Below are positions 1 through 11,330 of a DNA stretch of 64,000 nt, one piece after another. Each line of letters starts with the position of its first letter. Positions within the stretch are counted from its first letter, which is position 1. Origin of the DNA: Carnegiea gigantea (Eukaryota; Streptophyta; Magnoliopsida; Caryophyllales; Cactaceae). The position numbers and the translations under genes are program-made. The notes beneath the pieces are model-generated. The model saw only the letters and a program-made list of their open reading frames with translations. It was not told where the DNA came from and ran no database searches. Location of the stretch: assembly GCA_029747015.1 (NCBI GenBank), contig JAKOGI010000027.1, positions 1,458,001 to 1,522,000 on the forward strand, in the 5' to 3' direction.

Positions 1-32
1 AATGCAAACTAATATTTGTACCTTTTTTTTTT

Positions 33-168
33 AGTCAAGCTACTGTTGTCCCACAAAGGGGTAGAACTCTCTCATGACGTATTTTCTCCATCCATAAGAC
101 TCGAGTTGAGAACTTGCTTAGGGAAAACAAGTGCCAAACTACTTGAGCTAACCTGTATTGATGTATGA
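33..168 (-). mobile_element. tRNA-derived SINE fragment (copy 1)
   Basis: This stretch resembles the reverse complement of the complete SINE at 10260-10421 and is about three-quarters identical by eye to a third copy near 33355-33527. Read on the minus strand it starts near 168 with a TAATACAGG-like head, then a tRNA A-box-like block (GCTCAAGTAGTTTGGCA region) and a weak B-box-like block. The 3' tail runs towards the window edge and seems truncated. No target-site duplication was found. It is a decayed copy with no coding capacity. Confidence 0.6.
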
Positions 169-3100
169 AAATAATTGGTTATGCAAACAATAGTTGCCTC
201 GCTTACTTAGTGGTCATATATTCTGGTCTTTGGTCTGTATAATTAATTCGGGATCATAGTATGCTACTTAGAAAGGATCAAAGGCCCAATGGGATATAGT
301 TCTGTGGCTTCTGCCATTTAGAAACAAATTGCATTGTGATAAGTTGCAAACTAGTTTGCACACATTCAAATTAATACCTGTTCTTGGAGAAAAAATGTGT
401 TCTTCTTGGTAACTAACCCTTCCAGTAATGACTAAATGGATTTACACGTACAAAATATGTTTATCTTGATCTTAGTACAAATTACCTGATTCAATGAATT
501 CTTCTTGTCTACATCAGATTTTGGTCAATGAAGTAGGCTGACTGGTTTAATGGAACAGGAACGCGATCCAGAGCATGTGGTCCATGAAGCACTTGCAATT
601 GGGGTTAACCGGTTAAGGATCTCATACTCGGATCACAGTTCGCCGGGGGGCGGGGGAGGTGGGGGGGAGGGGAGGTTAGAGGGTATTAGGTAATTATGAT
701 GCAAGCTATATGTGAACTCTACGAGTCAGAATTGCAGGCTTAACTTGCAGATTTAGTGAGATCTTTGGCATTTAAGAAGCTCGATGTCTATTAACCGAAC
801 TGAGAGCTCCTAATTCAACTATTGAAATCATTGTGCGACCATAGTTTACGTAACCTTCACTGTCAAATGCTACAGACATATTTATAGTTAAACAAGACGT
901 ACAATACAATGGAACTGAAATAACTATAAGACTCCAAAAGAGGTTAACAAAGAAACCATTGATCCAACTACCTTTGAAATATGCTAGAAACGAGAAAGAA
1001 CATCAATGTTTGGCTTTGAGGATATCTCTCTTCACTGTGTCATCCATCTTTCTAGTTATTGCGTCAACTGAAATATCCTGGTATGTGGTCCACATTTTGT
1101 GTCATATCATATGCCTGAAAGCTCCTCTAGAATGTGACCTCATTTGCTATTTTGGATCACCAGTCTTACTACGGTGTCTTTTCCACTGTTATCTATCTTG
1201 TGAAATGCTTTAGGTTTACGCAGGGGTAAGGTTGCCAGCAGGCGTTACTTCTGTTAGGTCAATTAAGGTGCATGTCTTAGTGGTCAGATATGTGACTAAT
1301 TGAGGGTTAGTTTTTAATCTGTGATGGGAAACGTAAGACTTGCAGGACCCATTTTTTGCCAAGTCTATGTTCTGCTAGTGTTTGAGATACAAAAACCATG
1401 GATGAAGAACAATTTGAAGAGAAGAAGAAGCGAAAAGTATACAATTTTCATGGATGTAAAATTGCAAACACAAAGTAGACAGTTCAAAAAAGGATGAACT
1501 AGGGAAAGAAGGAGATATCTAGAGGACCTTTTTCATACTGATTAAGAAAAAATCTAGGACATTCTCGTGAAAACGGCTGTGCAAAAAAATGCTGAAGGTC
1601 GTAGTCTTGTTTGGGAGAGAGAGGGAGAATGAGGAAAGAATGAGGACATGTTCTTGAAAAAGATCTATTTGGGCTGTGTCAAATGTATGTTATTGGCCTA
1701 TGATTTCTCTATTTAATAAAAGAAAGTTGTATAAATCACCCTTACATAAAAGATGACTGGAAGATTGACCATCTTATTTTGATGGACAATCCTCACTGTA
1801 TTATTTGAATGGGAAAGAACCCCATGTGGCAAGAGACACTATTCAACCTATTTAAAGGATTACATTTTTTTTTTCCCCTTAAATGTTTATGGAGATGTGA
1901 TTTTAAGAAAAATAATGCAAATAGAAAAATATTTTGGAAGAGAGTGAGGCATAACCTAGTATTGGCAACGTGTGGATTTGAGACGAGTGGCGAAGATGCG
2001 TGGACTGGGGATGGCTTAGTTGGGTTACTTTATGTATGGAACAAATGTTCTAGGTATTGAGTTGCCAGCTAGGGGATGAGAATAGGTTGGTCAAATAGGG
2101 AGAAAGACTAAGATGGAAGTTGGAATAGGAGAAGGGGCAGGACACAATGTTTGCCAGATGGGGATGCTTAGCTTGCGAAAGCCAGAAAGTAGCGGGGCAG
2201 GAAGATGAGGTGAGGGGCTGAGTAAAGGCAGAAGATGGGAGGTCTAGCTAGGGTGTAGGGAAATTGGGGGGAAAAAACCACGGCAAGGGTGGAGTTAGAG
2301 TTTGCTATGCTCCAAAAGGTGTCTTTCTTTTTTTGTTTGGATTCTTCAATGCCAGTGATCCGACCTTTGGGGGTGTTAGATGACAATGGACCAATCTTTT
2401 TCTCTTCTACCTAACATGCTGACCTTTTAGGGTGGCTTTTTCTAGCATACACTATGAAATTTTGGATCCTGTGACTCACCTGTTTTTCCAAACGTGTGTA
2501 GTGGTGGTCATAACATGTAAGTGATTTAAGGTGCTGAGAAATCGGCACAGGCAGTGACCATGTGTCAATTTAAGTTGCTTACATGACACAAAAAGAAAAG
2601 GAATCAGTTATTCATTTATGACTACTACTATGCATGTCTTGAGAAATAGCTGCCATGTAAGATTATTGCCGGGTCATAGTGGTTAAAGCTCAATGGTAGT
2701 ATGTGAAAATAACTACCCTAAAAGGTTAGTTTGTTCTGGTCCAAGAACAAAGGTTGGTATATTTTTGTCCAATACCCTCAAAGTTTGGATTTTTGGATCC
2801 TTTTTTTGTTGTTTTTTTTTGGGGGGGGGGGATAAAGAGGTCTGGCATCTTACATGGTCAATTCTCCTGAAAATGGTTGAGTTTTATACTAATTTTGGTA
2901 AATAAAAAAAGAAAGACCAATCTGGTAAAATTTAGTCTAAAACATTTTTGTTTAGTGTTTATGCATCTGCACCCAGTATTTTTTAATAGAAAAATATTAC
3001 TAGATATGATATATGAATATCATGGTCCTCTTTTCTTTTCTTTATAGCATTACAGCTTAGGTTCTTCTTAATTAAAAAAATAATGGAAAGAAAATGAGGT

Positions 3101-3221
3101 GCCACCTGTGTCTGTGGGAGTTGTTAGCAATGGAGACTTCCTAATAAGCATTCGATCTCTAGTTGTCTTGTGCCAGTGTGGCATAGTCACTTTATACTTT
3201 GCCTTCTATAGGTTGGAGCAA
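169..3221. other. Intergenic DNA, no supported gene
   Basis: No open frame here has recognisable family similarity. There are G-rich runs near 640-680 and 2820-2831 and several T runs. A short open stretch at 550-690 (beginning MEQERDPEHVVHEALAI) could be an exon fragment, but I do not recognise it and found no splice context for it. The open frames at 959-1213 and 1809-2060 look random in composition. Confidence 0.5.
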
Positions 3222-4715
3222 GTGACATGTTATCTTTTAGGTTTATGATTAGGCAATTCAAAGATTCCAAGAAGATGGCTGAGCCTTCAGAGGAAGTAGA
3301 TCAGTACGATGATTACATGACTACAGATATTGAAGAAGAATATGCAAAGCTGACATACAAAATGTAATCTTCACTTTTCCCTTGAACAGGAGCCATACCT
3401 GTTCCAAGAATATCAGACAAGCTAAGCGTATATTGTAATGCCTTTTCTCTTGATTTGCAGGCTGTGCTTGTTTGAATCAGCAGTTGAACTTTTTTTGCAA
3501 CCAATTATTATGTAAAAACTGATGACTGCATATGTTTGGTTCCAAATGCTGCGAGAGCTTTTCATTTCCACCTCCAACTGATCCTGTTAGGACCTCCAAT
3601 CAATACTCTGTCGTCACTTTGCTAGACAGATTTGCAATACTTTTAGCTAAAGAGAGAAAAGAACCAATCCAACGATGTATACTGGCTGCACGCAGAAAGG
3701 GCCTTTTATAGCTTACCCAAAAATGAAGTAATGAGTGTAAATCAAGTCTTTATCATATCATTATTCCTGAAGACATTGAATTTGGGACTTGAGTCTATTT
3801 TCAAGGTATGAAAGGAGGGGACATCTCATCGGAAGTGAGCACTTCCTGCATGTTTATGATCCTACATATATTCTTTGTGCTGACTGCACTGCTAAGAATG
3901 TTGCATCATTGTAAGTGCCGGGAGTAACAGGTCTGCTTCTCCTCATCCTCCAGTTTATTTTCTGTTAGAATATTCTGATTGCTCATAGTTTCAACATTCC
4001 CCTATGTTGTCGGATATTTTGGCAAAAGATTTCTAAAGTCTTTCTTCAAATGTGAATATTTGGCCTATATCTTGGTGAAATGACACTACCATTTTCTGAC
4101 CTCTTACCACATCAATCTTCTGTCTTTCCCTTCTATATGCTGATTTGGATACATCCCTCCCCCCCCCCCCCCCCGGGGGGGAGGGATTTGCAGGATCTGC
4201 ACCTATCAAAGTAACGGCTCAAAAGAATAGAATAGTTGGTTTCAGGAATACATTCATCAACTGTATTTTGCGTTTATTTCAGAGATTTATGGAAGTCAAG
4301 AAAAACTAATGAAATGTAATAATTATGGACGGATTAAACTCTATGTTATCATCCTGTTATTGCATGTTGTTTCTTTACTTTGGAATGGGATTTTGAACGA
4401 ATAGTAAAAGTTGAAATAGTTAAACACTTGTAGTGGCTGTGGCTGATACCGTGACTAAAGTTCAAGCTCACTGTATGGTAATATTTTTTGCTTCGTTTTT
4501 TGTTTTCTTATGTATAACTGATTACTAAAGGTGTGTTTACTATGCAGTTTGAGAATGTTAAGCACTGAGGATGTCACCATTGGGCATTGGCTCCTGGATA
4601 TTGCAATGAGTGTGCAACATGGAGATGATCGAGCAATTTGTGATCCTCGTTCCTCCGTGCCCACCTACATCAGTTGCAGTGGGAACCAAGATGGTCAGGT
4701 AGGCACATGATATTT
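3222..4715 (+). pseudogene. Decayed beta-1,3-galactosyltransferase (GT31) pseudogene
   Basis: Pieces of a plant GT31 galactosyltransferase (the Golgi family of B3GALT12-14) lie in order on this strand. They are RLEQVT then FRFMIRQFKDSKKMAE...YDDYMTTDIEEEYAKLTYK at 3222-3366, YYVKTDDCICLVPN at about 3506-3550 (the DxD metal and nucleotide-sugar region), RFAILLAKER at about 3628-3660, a frameshifted GC.QKGPFIAYPKMK at about 3678-3728, GSEHFLHVYDPTYILCAD at about 3830-3890, and LRMLSTEDVTIGHWLLD at about 4550-4600. The last piece has a good acceptor at 4545-4548 and is followed by a frameshifted WDIPKCSG-like end. Stops at 3364-3366, 3480 and 3729 and several frame changes break the frame. The N-terminal membrane anchor and first third of the family protein were not found. 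The preserved exon order and introns suggest decay of a genomic copy, not a retrocopy. Confidence 0.8.
4155..4185. repeat. Poly-C/poly-G palindrome-like tract
   Basis: About 20 C residues are followed by seven G residues, bounded by CCCTCC on the left and GGAGGG on the right, giving an imperfect self-complementary tract in the intron or spacer of the GT31 pseudogene. Homopolymer length here may be affected by sequencing error. Confidence 0.7.
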
Positions 4716-6329
4716 TTGCCTTCTTTTCTGCCATCCTGCTGCCTTCCCTGTTTTAGTTCAAATCTGTGTAGTAAACTTCTGATCATCTGACTAACATGAA
4801 TTAAATACGCTGATTTTATTTTTAGTATAATCCTTTGTTCTGGTAATATTTCTCTTTTTACCTCAAAATCTTATGATTTCCCCTTACAAACAGCTCATTG
4901 TGTTGTACACATGGTCTTGCTTAAAATGTTGATGGTTGTTTACATTCCGTTTTTGAAAGTGGAAACATATTGTAGAACTATCATATAAAGAAGCTTGTAG
5001 AATAGGTTGACTATATGAACTTTTGAGTATTTCATAAGACTCAATTGAGGTTTGAAGTCTGGCCTACCAAAGTAGACTGTTATTTAACTTTCTCCGTATC
5101 CATCGAACTTTATATTGATTCTCTAGTCTCAACATAGCATGACCAAAAAATGTGGTTTTTTTGCTTGGCAATCCTTAACCATTTCTGTTCTAATTGGTGT
5201 GTTGTCTCTGTTTCAACATCAATACACGGTGAAACTCCATGATTGACTGACTATGTTGGTCAATTTGGCTTTGTCCAGTAGTAGTGCGGGTGCTGAAGGG
5301 TGGTGCACTCAGGTTTGGGACGCAGGCTGCACTGGGCTGCGCCTTTTAAAGTCCACAAATATGAGTCTCTGATTTCTTCCTTTGTTTTGTGACACAGTAG
5401 CCGTTTCTCTAGATGCTTCTTTATGATTAAATAATTGAAACTGTTTAACATATGTGGATTTTTACGACACGGGCTCAAGCAATCCAGCAGCATGGCGGAA
5501 AGAGCTCCCCTAGACTAGTTCGTTTCCAAGAGTCTTACAGTTTTACCAGAGAATGAGGTCGAGAGATGAGCATTTGTGGTCTTCATTTCATGTGTAAGAA
5601 AAGGTGCAACTGCAAATGGCAAATATGCAGATTACTTGTTTACATATGGTAGGAGGAATGTCTTGTACTAGCAATTTGTTCACATGCAACACAGCCACTC
5701 GTTCATTTTGAAAATTGCGATTACAAATTCAAGTAATTGTTAATCACTTGAATTTGTTCCATTTTCCTGATTCACTATCCTATTCATGGTATAACTTATC
5801 CCTTGTATCAATGGCTAACCTGATCCTTCTATGCTGTTCATATATATTGTTTTGGAAACAGTGTACCGTGAACCAATAGAAAGCGCTTGAAAAATGAAAT
5901 TTAGCGGCGCAGTGCTTTTTTGTAACGTGTTTTATGTTGTCCTTGTTCTGCAATCTTTGGGAACCGTCCTTGGATTTGTGTTATAAGACAGGGATATTAG
6001 GCAATCTATACCGCGATCCTGAGAGTATATATTTCAATTAGCCTTGTCTCATGGCATATTTTTCCTACATATATTTGTCATATAAGCAAGTTTTAATACA
6101 TTTGAACTTACATAACTTATAAAAATATATACTTCCAAAAATATAATATATGAATTGGGGACATTATTATAGGGACACTGATAGCGGGTGACTATCTCCA
6201 ACTAGAAAAGTGGAGGATACAGAGAGGAATTCACAATGCTTGAGATTTAGATAAGATAAAGTGGATCAGTTGCTGACAATTCACTTCAGCCGATGGAAAA
6301 CTAGATGACATTAGAGTACGGACTAGTAG
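4716..6329. other. Intergenic DNA, no supported gene
   Basis: Only short open frames occur, without recognisable domains. A moderately GC-rich patch near 5275-5350 has an open frame on the minus strand (5260-5493), but its protein has no recognisable motif and no splice context. No mobile-element ends with target duplications were found. Confidence 0.5.
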
Positions 6330-7905
6330 TGAGCAAACAACAGGGTACCCGATTTTGGATTCAGAATCGGTTTGGACATGGACCCTGTTAAACCGGTTTC
6401 GGGAGCAGTTCCAAAAGTACCGGATCCTGAAAATTTGGACCCGAACTCCGGCCCAGTACCTGATACCCGGTCAAGATTTAAAGAATGATGGAAAAATACA
6501 AAAAGTAAACCCTTATTTAGGGATGGGTGTGGGGTGGGTGAAGTTATACCTGCATCCATATTCATTTTCAAAAGTCATCCCTATACCCATACTCATACTC
6601 ATCGGATTTTCAAAATCTATCCCATACCCATACCTATCGGGTATTTCAGGTATTTCGAGTTTTATTCAGGTATATACATATATTACAATATAATACCCAT
6701 CGGGTACGATAATTTCTTTTACCTAAAGAAATTGATAAAACTAAATTCAACTAGACAAAATATTCTAAAGAAATATAATATTTATTGGATTCAATAGTTC
6801 ATACTTAACTCATAAATAAAAAACTGCATTCTAAAAATGATTAAAATGAGAGAGTGAGGGATACAATAAATGAGCTAGAATTTTAGGTTTGTGAGTCGTG
6901 AGTCACGTGACTTTATGCATCGGCATAGTAAATGAGTGACACAAATGGATGCATTGCATAGTTGGATATGGGTAGCGGTATGAAGTTTTTTTTTAAAAAA
7001 ATAAATTACCAACGTTCAAAGCTCAAAACTCTACTCAATAATTTATTTACCCCAAAAAATCCGGATACAGGGCGGGTATGGCTATGGGGCGGGTGATGCC
7101 TATACTCGTAACCATACCTATACCCATACCCGTTTTTAGCGTACCTGCCCCATATCCATTTTTTCCCAATTTTTCATACCCATACCCATTATAAATGGGG
7201 CGGGTTTTTCGGGTTCTGGTGCCACTCTCATTCCTACCCTTATTCTTCAAGTGATGTATCTTTTGTATCGAGACCCAACTCCCAATTACTCCAATTTAAC
7301 CTTTTGTCTTTTTTGCTTTTAATTTACCCCCAACTTATTCTTTATGTATCTCCACCGCCATGGATTTCTTCCTTCAACTTTAACTATTCTCCTCATGAGC
7401 CTTGTTGATTACTACATATTTGTTTTTATATTATTTTGATAGTTTCCCTCTCTTTCTCTCTCTATTTTAAGTGAATTAAAATAATTTTTAGGTTTCTCAT
7501 TCGTTGTGTAATCTTGATATGTGAGTTTCTGATTAAAATTGTCTTCAATTCTCTGAGTTTAGTTTAAAGTATCTGAATTTTCTTTACTGTTTATTTTATA
7601 TTTAATTTAGCCTTGTAATTTGGTTTTCATCAATTTGGTTTCAGATATGAGTTCTCAACTTTTTTAAATCCCTCACTCTCCCTATTTTATTATTGCGAAA
7701 ATGAGAACCAAAAAAAAAAAAAAAATTTAGAAACTAGGTACGCGAATCAAACACTGGGTACCCGGAATGGGACCCGGTTCCGACCAGGTCCGGGAACGGC
7801 TCTAAATTTTGGGATCTGGCTCCAAAGTTTAGGATCCGGTTTCAATCGGGTCCGGTTATGATTCTTAAAATTTCAATCAGGCACTTGGTCCTGCCAACCT
7901 TAGTA
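6330..7905. mobile_element. hAT-like element ends (outer element, decayed)
   Basis: Two blocks rich in CCGG, ACCCG and CGGATCC words, at about 6340-6480 and 7735-7870, face each other as approximate inverted repeats. For example, ACCGGATCCTGAAAATTTGG at about 6419 matches the reverse complement of the right block near 7840. This subterminal pattern is usual for plant hAT-type non-autonomous elements. The true ends and an 8-bp target duplication could not be fixed; a weak candidate is ACTAGTA on the left against CTTAGTA on the right. The region between includes a younger insertion (6518-7236). No transposase was seen. Confidence 0.45.
6518..7236. mobile_element. hAT MITE with 8-bp TSD, nested
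   Basis: The element begins TAGGGATGGG and ends CATTCCTA, so the two ends are imperfect inverted repeats. It is flanked by a perfect 8-bp direct repeat CCCTTATT at 6510-6517 and 7237-7244, the length expected for hAT transposition. Subterminal regions are full of CCCATAC/GTATGGG words in both orientations. It is 719 bp long, has no transposase, and lies between the two CCGG-rich blocks at 6330-7905, so it inserted after that element. Confidence 0.85.
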
Positions 7906-8927
7906 TGAATAGAAGAGTCAATTTTGACCAATTTGATTTAAGCTGCCCTAGAAGAATTAATTGATATAGGCGCAATAAGATTTGAAGAACTCGTTAGGCT
8001 CGGAATTTGTTAGATAGGCTTCACTTGTCTTGTATTGTCATTTTTGTAGTGCTTTGTGCTATCTTTGTAAAGGCTTTCCATTAAACTACAACGTGTACAG
8101 TTCAATTGATTTTTCAGTTAGTCAGATCACTAGTAGATCTTGTTAAACGTAAAATTTGTTAATATTGTGAAACTAAAAAAACATAAATATTTTAGACAGT
8201 AAACATAGGATGAAGGGTATACATGATATTTCAGTTGACTGATTGGTTAGGCGTATTAGAAATTTAGAATGTTAACTTGTTGTGGCTCATGATATTTTGC
8301 TTTTTTTTTTCAAGTGGATAATGCAGATTATATATATGCAACTCTGGGTTCTGCATAAACCGTATGTGGTTTAAGATCAAGACAACCGCTCTTACTTCAG
8401 CATGTAAGCGTATAACTAATGATCATATTTTTAAGGAAGATAATTACGCAGTAGACTCGCTGATAAAATTTAGGACTTGCTCTACATTTTATAATAGTAC
8501 AGAATCAGCTCTCACATAGTAATGTATATCATAAACCTAGGAGTGTGTACTCTCACTTTCCACGTATATATATTTTTCAGCGTGTATTTGTCGTACAGAC
8601 AATCTTTAATATGTGGCGCTGATGAGACTTGTGAAAGTATGTACTATTAAGAGTATGATATACGATTTGGGTCTCGCACATAAATTTTTATTGTATTCTC
8701 ATTGAGGATAACTTGAGAAGAATTTTTGAGAGAAAAACTATCTAAATTATAATATAATACGTACCTTTCTTGCAAAGGAAATAAATAAACATAAAACATA
8801 TGTGGTTTGAAGATGGCCTGGCTAGCTCACCTATGGATAAGCGGACAACAAATTTTCTGTAATTCTGTGATAATGTGACAAAAGAATTTAATGCTTACAT
8901 CTTTATAGAAGTCCAGTGCATCTCTTA
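7906..8927. other. Intergenic DNA, nothing recognised
   Basis: AT-rich sequence without coding signal or recognised repeat ends. Confidence 0.5.
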
Positions 8928-9319
8928 GGCTCCGTTTGGATTTGAATTTTAGAAAATTTAGTAGAAAGAAAAAAAATTAGAAAAGTTACTTTTTTTCTTG
9001 TGTTTGGTTTAGAGAAAATCACAAAAAAAAAAAAATATGGAGGAAAGTTAGGCGGAAAAATTGTTAGAAACAAGTGATAAAATTTTTCTCATAAAATTGT
9101 GAGAAAATTTTGAGGAAAATTCCCAATCTCCTCTAACCTCACACTTAAATGACATCAACATAATTCAAGTAATTCTCAATATTCAAACTTTTATCCAAAT
9201 TCTTGTATTTTTTTCATCCATCCAAACAAGAGAAAAAAAACTCATTTTTTCTCTCTACCTTTTTTTTTTTTTACTTTAACTTTTCTTTCCATCAAATTTT
9301 CTAAAGATCAAACGGAGCC
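8928..9319. mobile_element. Tourist-like (PIF/Harbinger) MITE
   Basis: A 392-bp segment starts GGCTCCGTTTGGATTTG and ends with the near-complement CAAACGGAGCC. It is flanked by TTA on both sides (8925-8927 and 9320-9322), the 3-bp target duplication typical of PIF/Harbinger elements. The inverted similarity continues inward (TTTTAGAAAATTTAG against CAAATTTTCTAAAG). It is non-coding. Confidence 0.8.
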
Positions 9320-10241
9320 TTAAATCTCAACCTGCATTTTGTCGAGTATCTAAAAAATTTGGAAAGCTACAGTGACCATGGTGATGATCAAATGTCAAAA
9401 GATCCTCAAATCGTCACTTCTCTTGTAAACTTATCATTAGTTCATCAGTGATTTGATGATCATCTTATCACAGTTTATTTATATACTTCCCTTAAAACTT
9501 TTAGATTATTGAACAACTCTTATATACCCTAATTAAATTTTGTTTGATTGGGTGAAATTTAACCCTAACGTCTCTAATCGAAAACAACAGATATTTATCA
9601 TTTTTTAAAGTGGTGTTCCTCTACAGATATGATCAAATTATCCAAATCTCATGCTCCGTTATTCGAACTTGTTAGGCTGAATATTAAAGCAAATACTTTA
9701 CCTTTGTAAATTTTATAAACTTCAATTTACGAGCACCAAAAAAAAAAATAATTTAGAGTGTGTTTGATTGGGTTAAAAATCATTTTCCTAGAAAATTATT
9801 TTTCATGTAAAATGATTTTTCATATAAAATGATTTTTAGCTCATATTTTGAGTTCACTACTTAGCTCACAACATAACTAAGGACAGCACGAATCTTCAAC
9901 TTGTAACAATCACATACATATATAATAAGGAAAATTCAACCATACATAACTAACTTCATTACTTGTACAAATTAATAATACTGAGAAAGCTAAAAATGAA
10001 GCAGGAACCTCAACCACCTGCGTCAAATTATTGCTTAGGATCCATGTCAATGATGTAATATGTGATTAGTACTTGAAGTTTCCCATGACCAACGAATTGT
10101 TATGCATATTGGATAAGGTTTACATGGTATATTTGTCAGAGTCGATGAGATATATACAAGCATCAATTCCTGATCCCTTGTAAATATATGAATTTGTATA
10201 TTTCCACGTCGGCACATTTAAAAGAAGAGCTATGCATCACC
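9320..10241. other. Intergenic DNA with a partial MITE-like motif
   Basis: No gene was found. Near 9757-9840 the sequence GTTTGATTGGG followed by alternating ATTTTCC/AAAATGATTTTT words resembles the end of the element at 21838-22795. No partner end is present, so this may be a fragment. Confidence 0.4.
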
Positions 10242-10259
10242 AAATAATTGTGGCCCAAA

Positions 10260-10421
10260 CTAATACAAGTTAGTTCAAGTGGGTTGACACTTGTTCCCCT
10301 CAAGTAAAGTCTCGGATTCGAATCTTGTGAATTGAGAAAATTTATGATAGAAGAGTCATACCCTTTATTAGGCCAACAGTTGTTCGACTCTAGTGAAACG
10401 GAGAATCAAATACCAAAAATA
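10260..10421 (+). mobile_element. tRNA-derived SINE with 18-bp TSD
   Basis: A 162-bp element is flanked by a perfect 18-bp direct repeat AAATAATTGTGGCCCAAA at 10242-10259 and 10422-10439. It carries an A-box-like TAGTTCAAGTGGGTTG at 10271-10286 and a B-box-like GGATTCGAATC at 10314-10324 with the spacing of a pol III tRNA promoter. It ends with an A-rich tail (ACCAAAAATA). Long target duplications and an A-rich tail indicate LINE-assisted retroposition. Two older relatives lie at 33-168 and 33355-33527 on the other strand. Confidence 0.88.
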
Positions 10422-10439
10422 AAATAATTGTGGCCCAAA

Positions 10440-11330
10440 GATATTTTTAATTTGTACAACAACAATAACAACAACAACTCCCAATGTGGGTCCCTCTTTC
10501 GCGGGGTCATATTTTTAATTTGTATATATGTAAATATATGAACTATTTAAATTTCAAAGTATCTTAATTAGCACAATGGAGGTGGGCTATTAATAAGATC
10601 CAACATGTGTACACAGTTAATCAAAACGGGGATCGGGACAAAGGAACATTAGGCAACCTGCTATGATGCTGCCATGTAGAGAAATTGATCCTTTAACAAC
10701 AGAGCAATGCACGCACATAAATGTAATGAGATTTCAACCCAAAATCAATTGATAATAAATAAAGTAACCCATTAACTTATAAACATGCCCACGACGGCAC
10801 TTTTCTAAGTCTCTGATGACCGTGTTCCTCATTGAAACAAAATGCTTAGTTTATGCTGTGGGCGTTCATAGTTGAGGAAACAAAAACAATAGGTTAGAGT
10901 TGGGGGAGGGACCCAAAATGGGTTGTCAAATGTGTCATTCCTGCGGGTAACAGGTAGCAATTGGCCACTGCAAGGAGCAAGCAGATGAGCTTTTGTGCCT
11001 CTTCGGTTCTCATCATCTGCGTGTATGCTGTTTCTGCGAGTTTGCCTCATACATGCCCTCAACTTGTTCGGCTCTGGGCCCCACCTTCCTCATCTCACTT
11101 TTTTTAATGTGTGTGCTTTCAGTCTTTCATTGACTGTATTTGAGCACTACTGTCCTACATAAAGTAAAGTTTTTTAATACAAATTTTCTCCATTTAAATG
11201 ATCAAATTTAACGTTTCAGTCATGTTCGATAAGATTAGCTGTTTAGGTATCAGGTGGCAATTCAAGTAGCGGATAGTTGTTTAGTTAGCGGATAACTATT
11301 TAGATGAGCGGTTAAAACAAATGTATTCGG
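10440..11330. other. Intergenic DNA, nothing recognised
   Basis: No coding or repeat structure was supported. The open frame at 10829-11062 on the minus strand lacks recognisable motifs. The last 8 bases (11323-11330, GTATTCGG) are the target duplication of the next element. Confidence 0.5.

Noticed and set aside
550..693. Short frame MEQERDPEHVVHEALAI
   Set aside because: No recognised family and no splice sites; it ends in a poly-Gly run from a G-rich tract.
4155..4185. Possible regulatory G-quadruplex
   Set aside because: A homopolymer C/G tract inside a pseudogene; there is no evidence of function and the length may be a sequencing artefact.
10271..10324. Possible functional tRNA gene from A and B boxes
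   Set aside because: No acceptor or anticodon stems pair, and the 18-bp duplication and A-rich tail identify a SINE.
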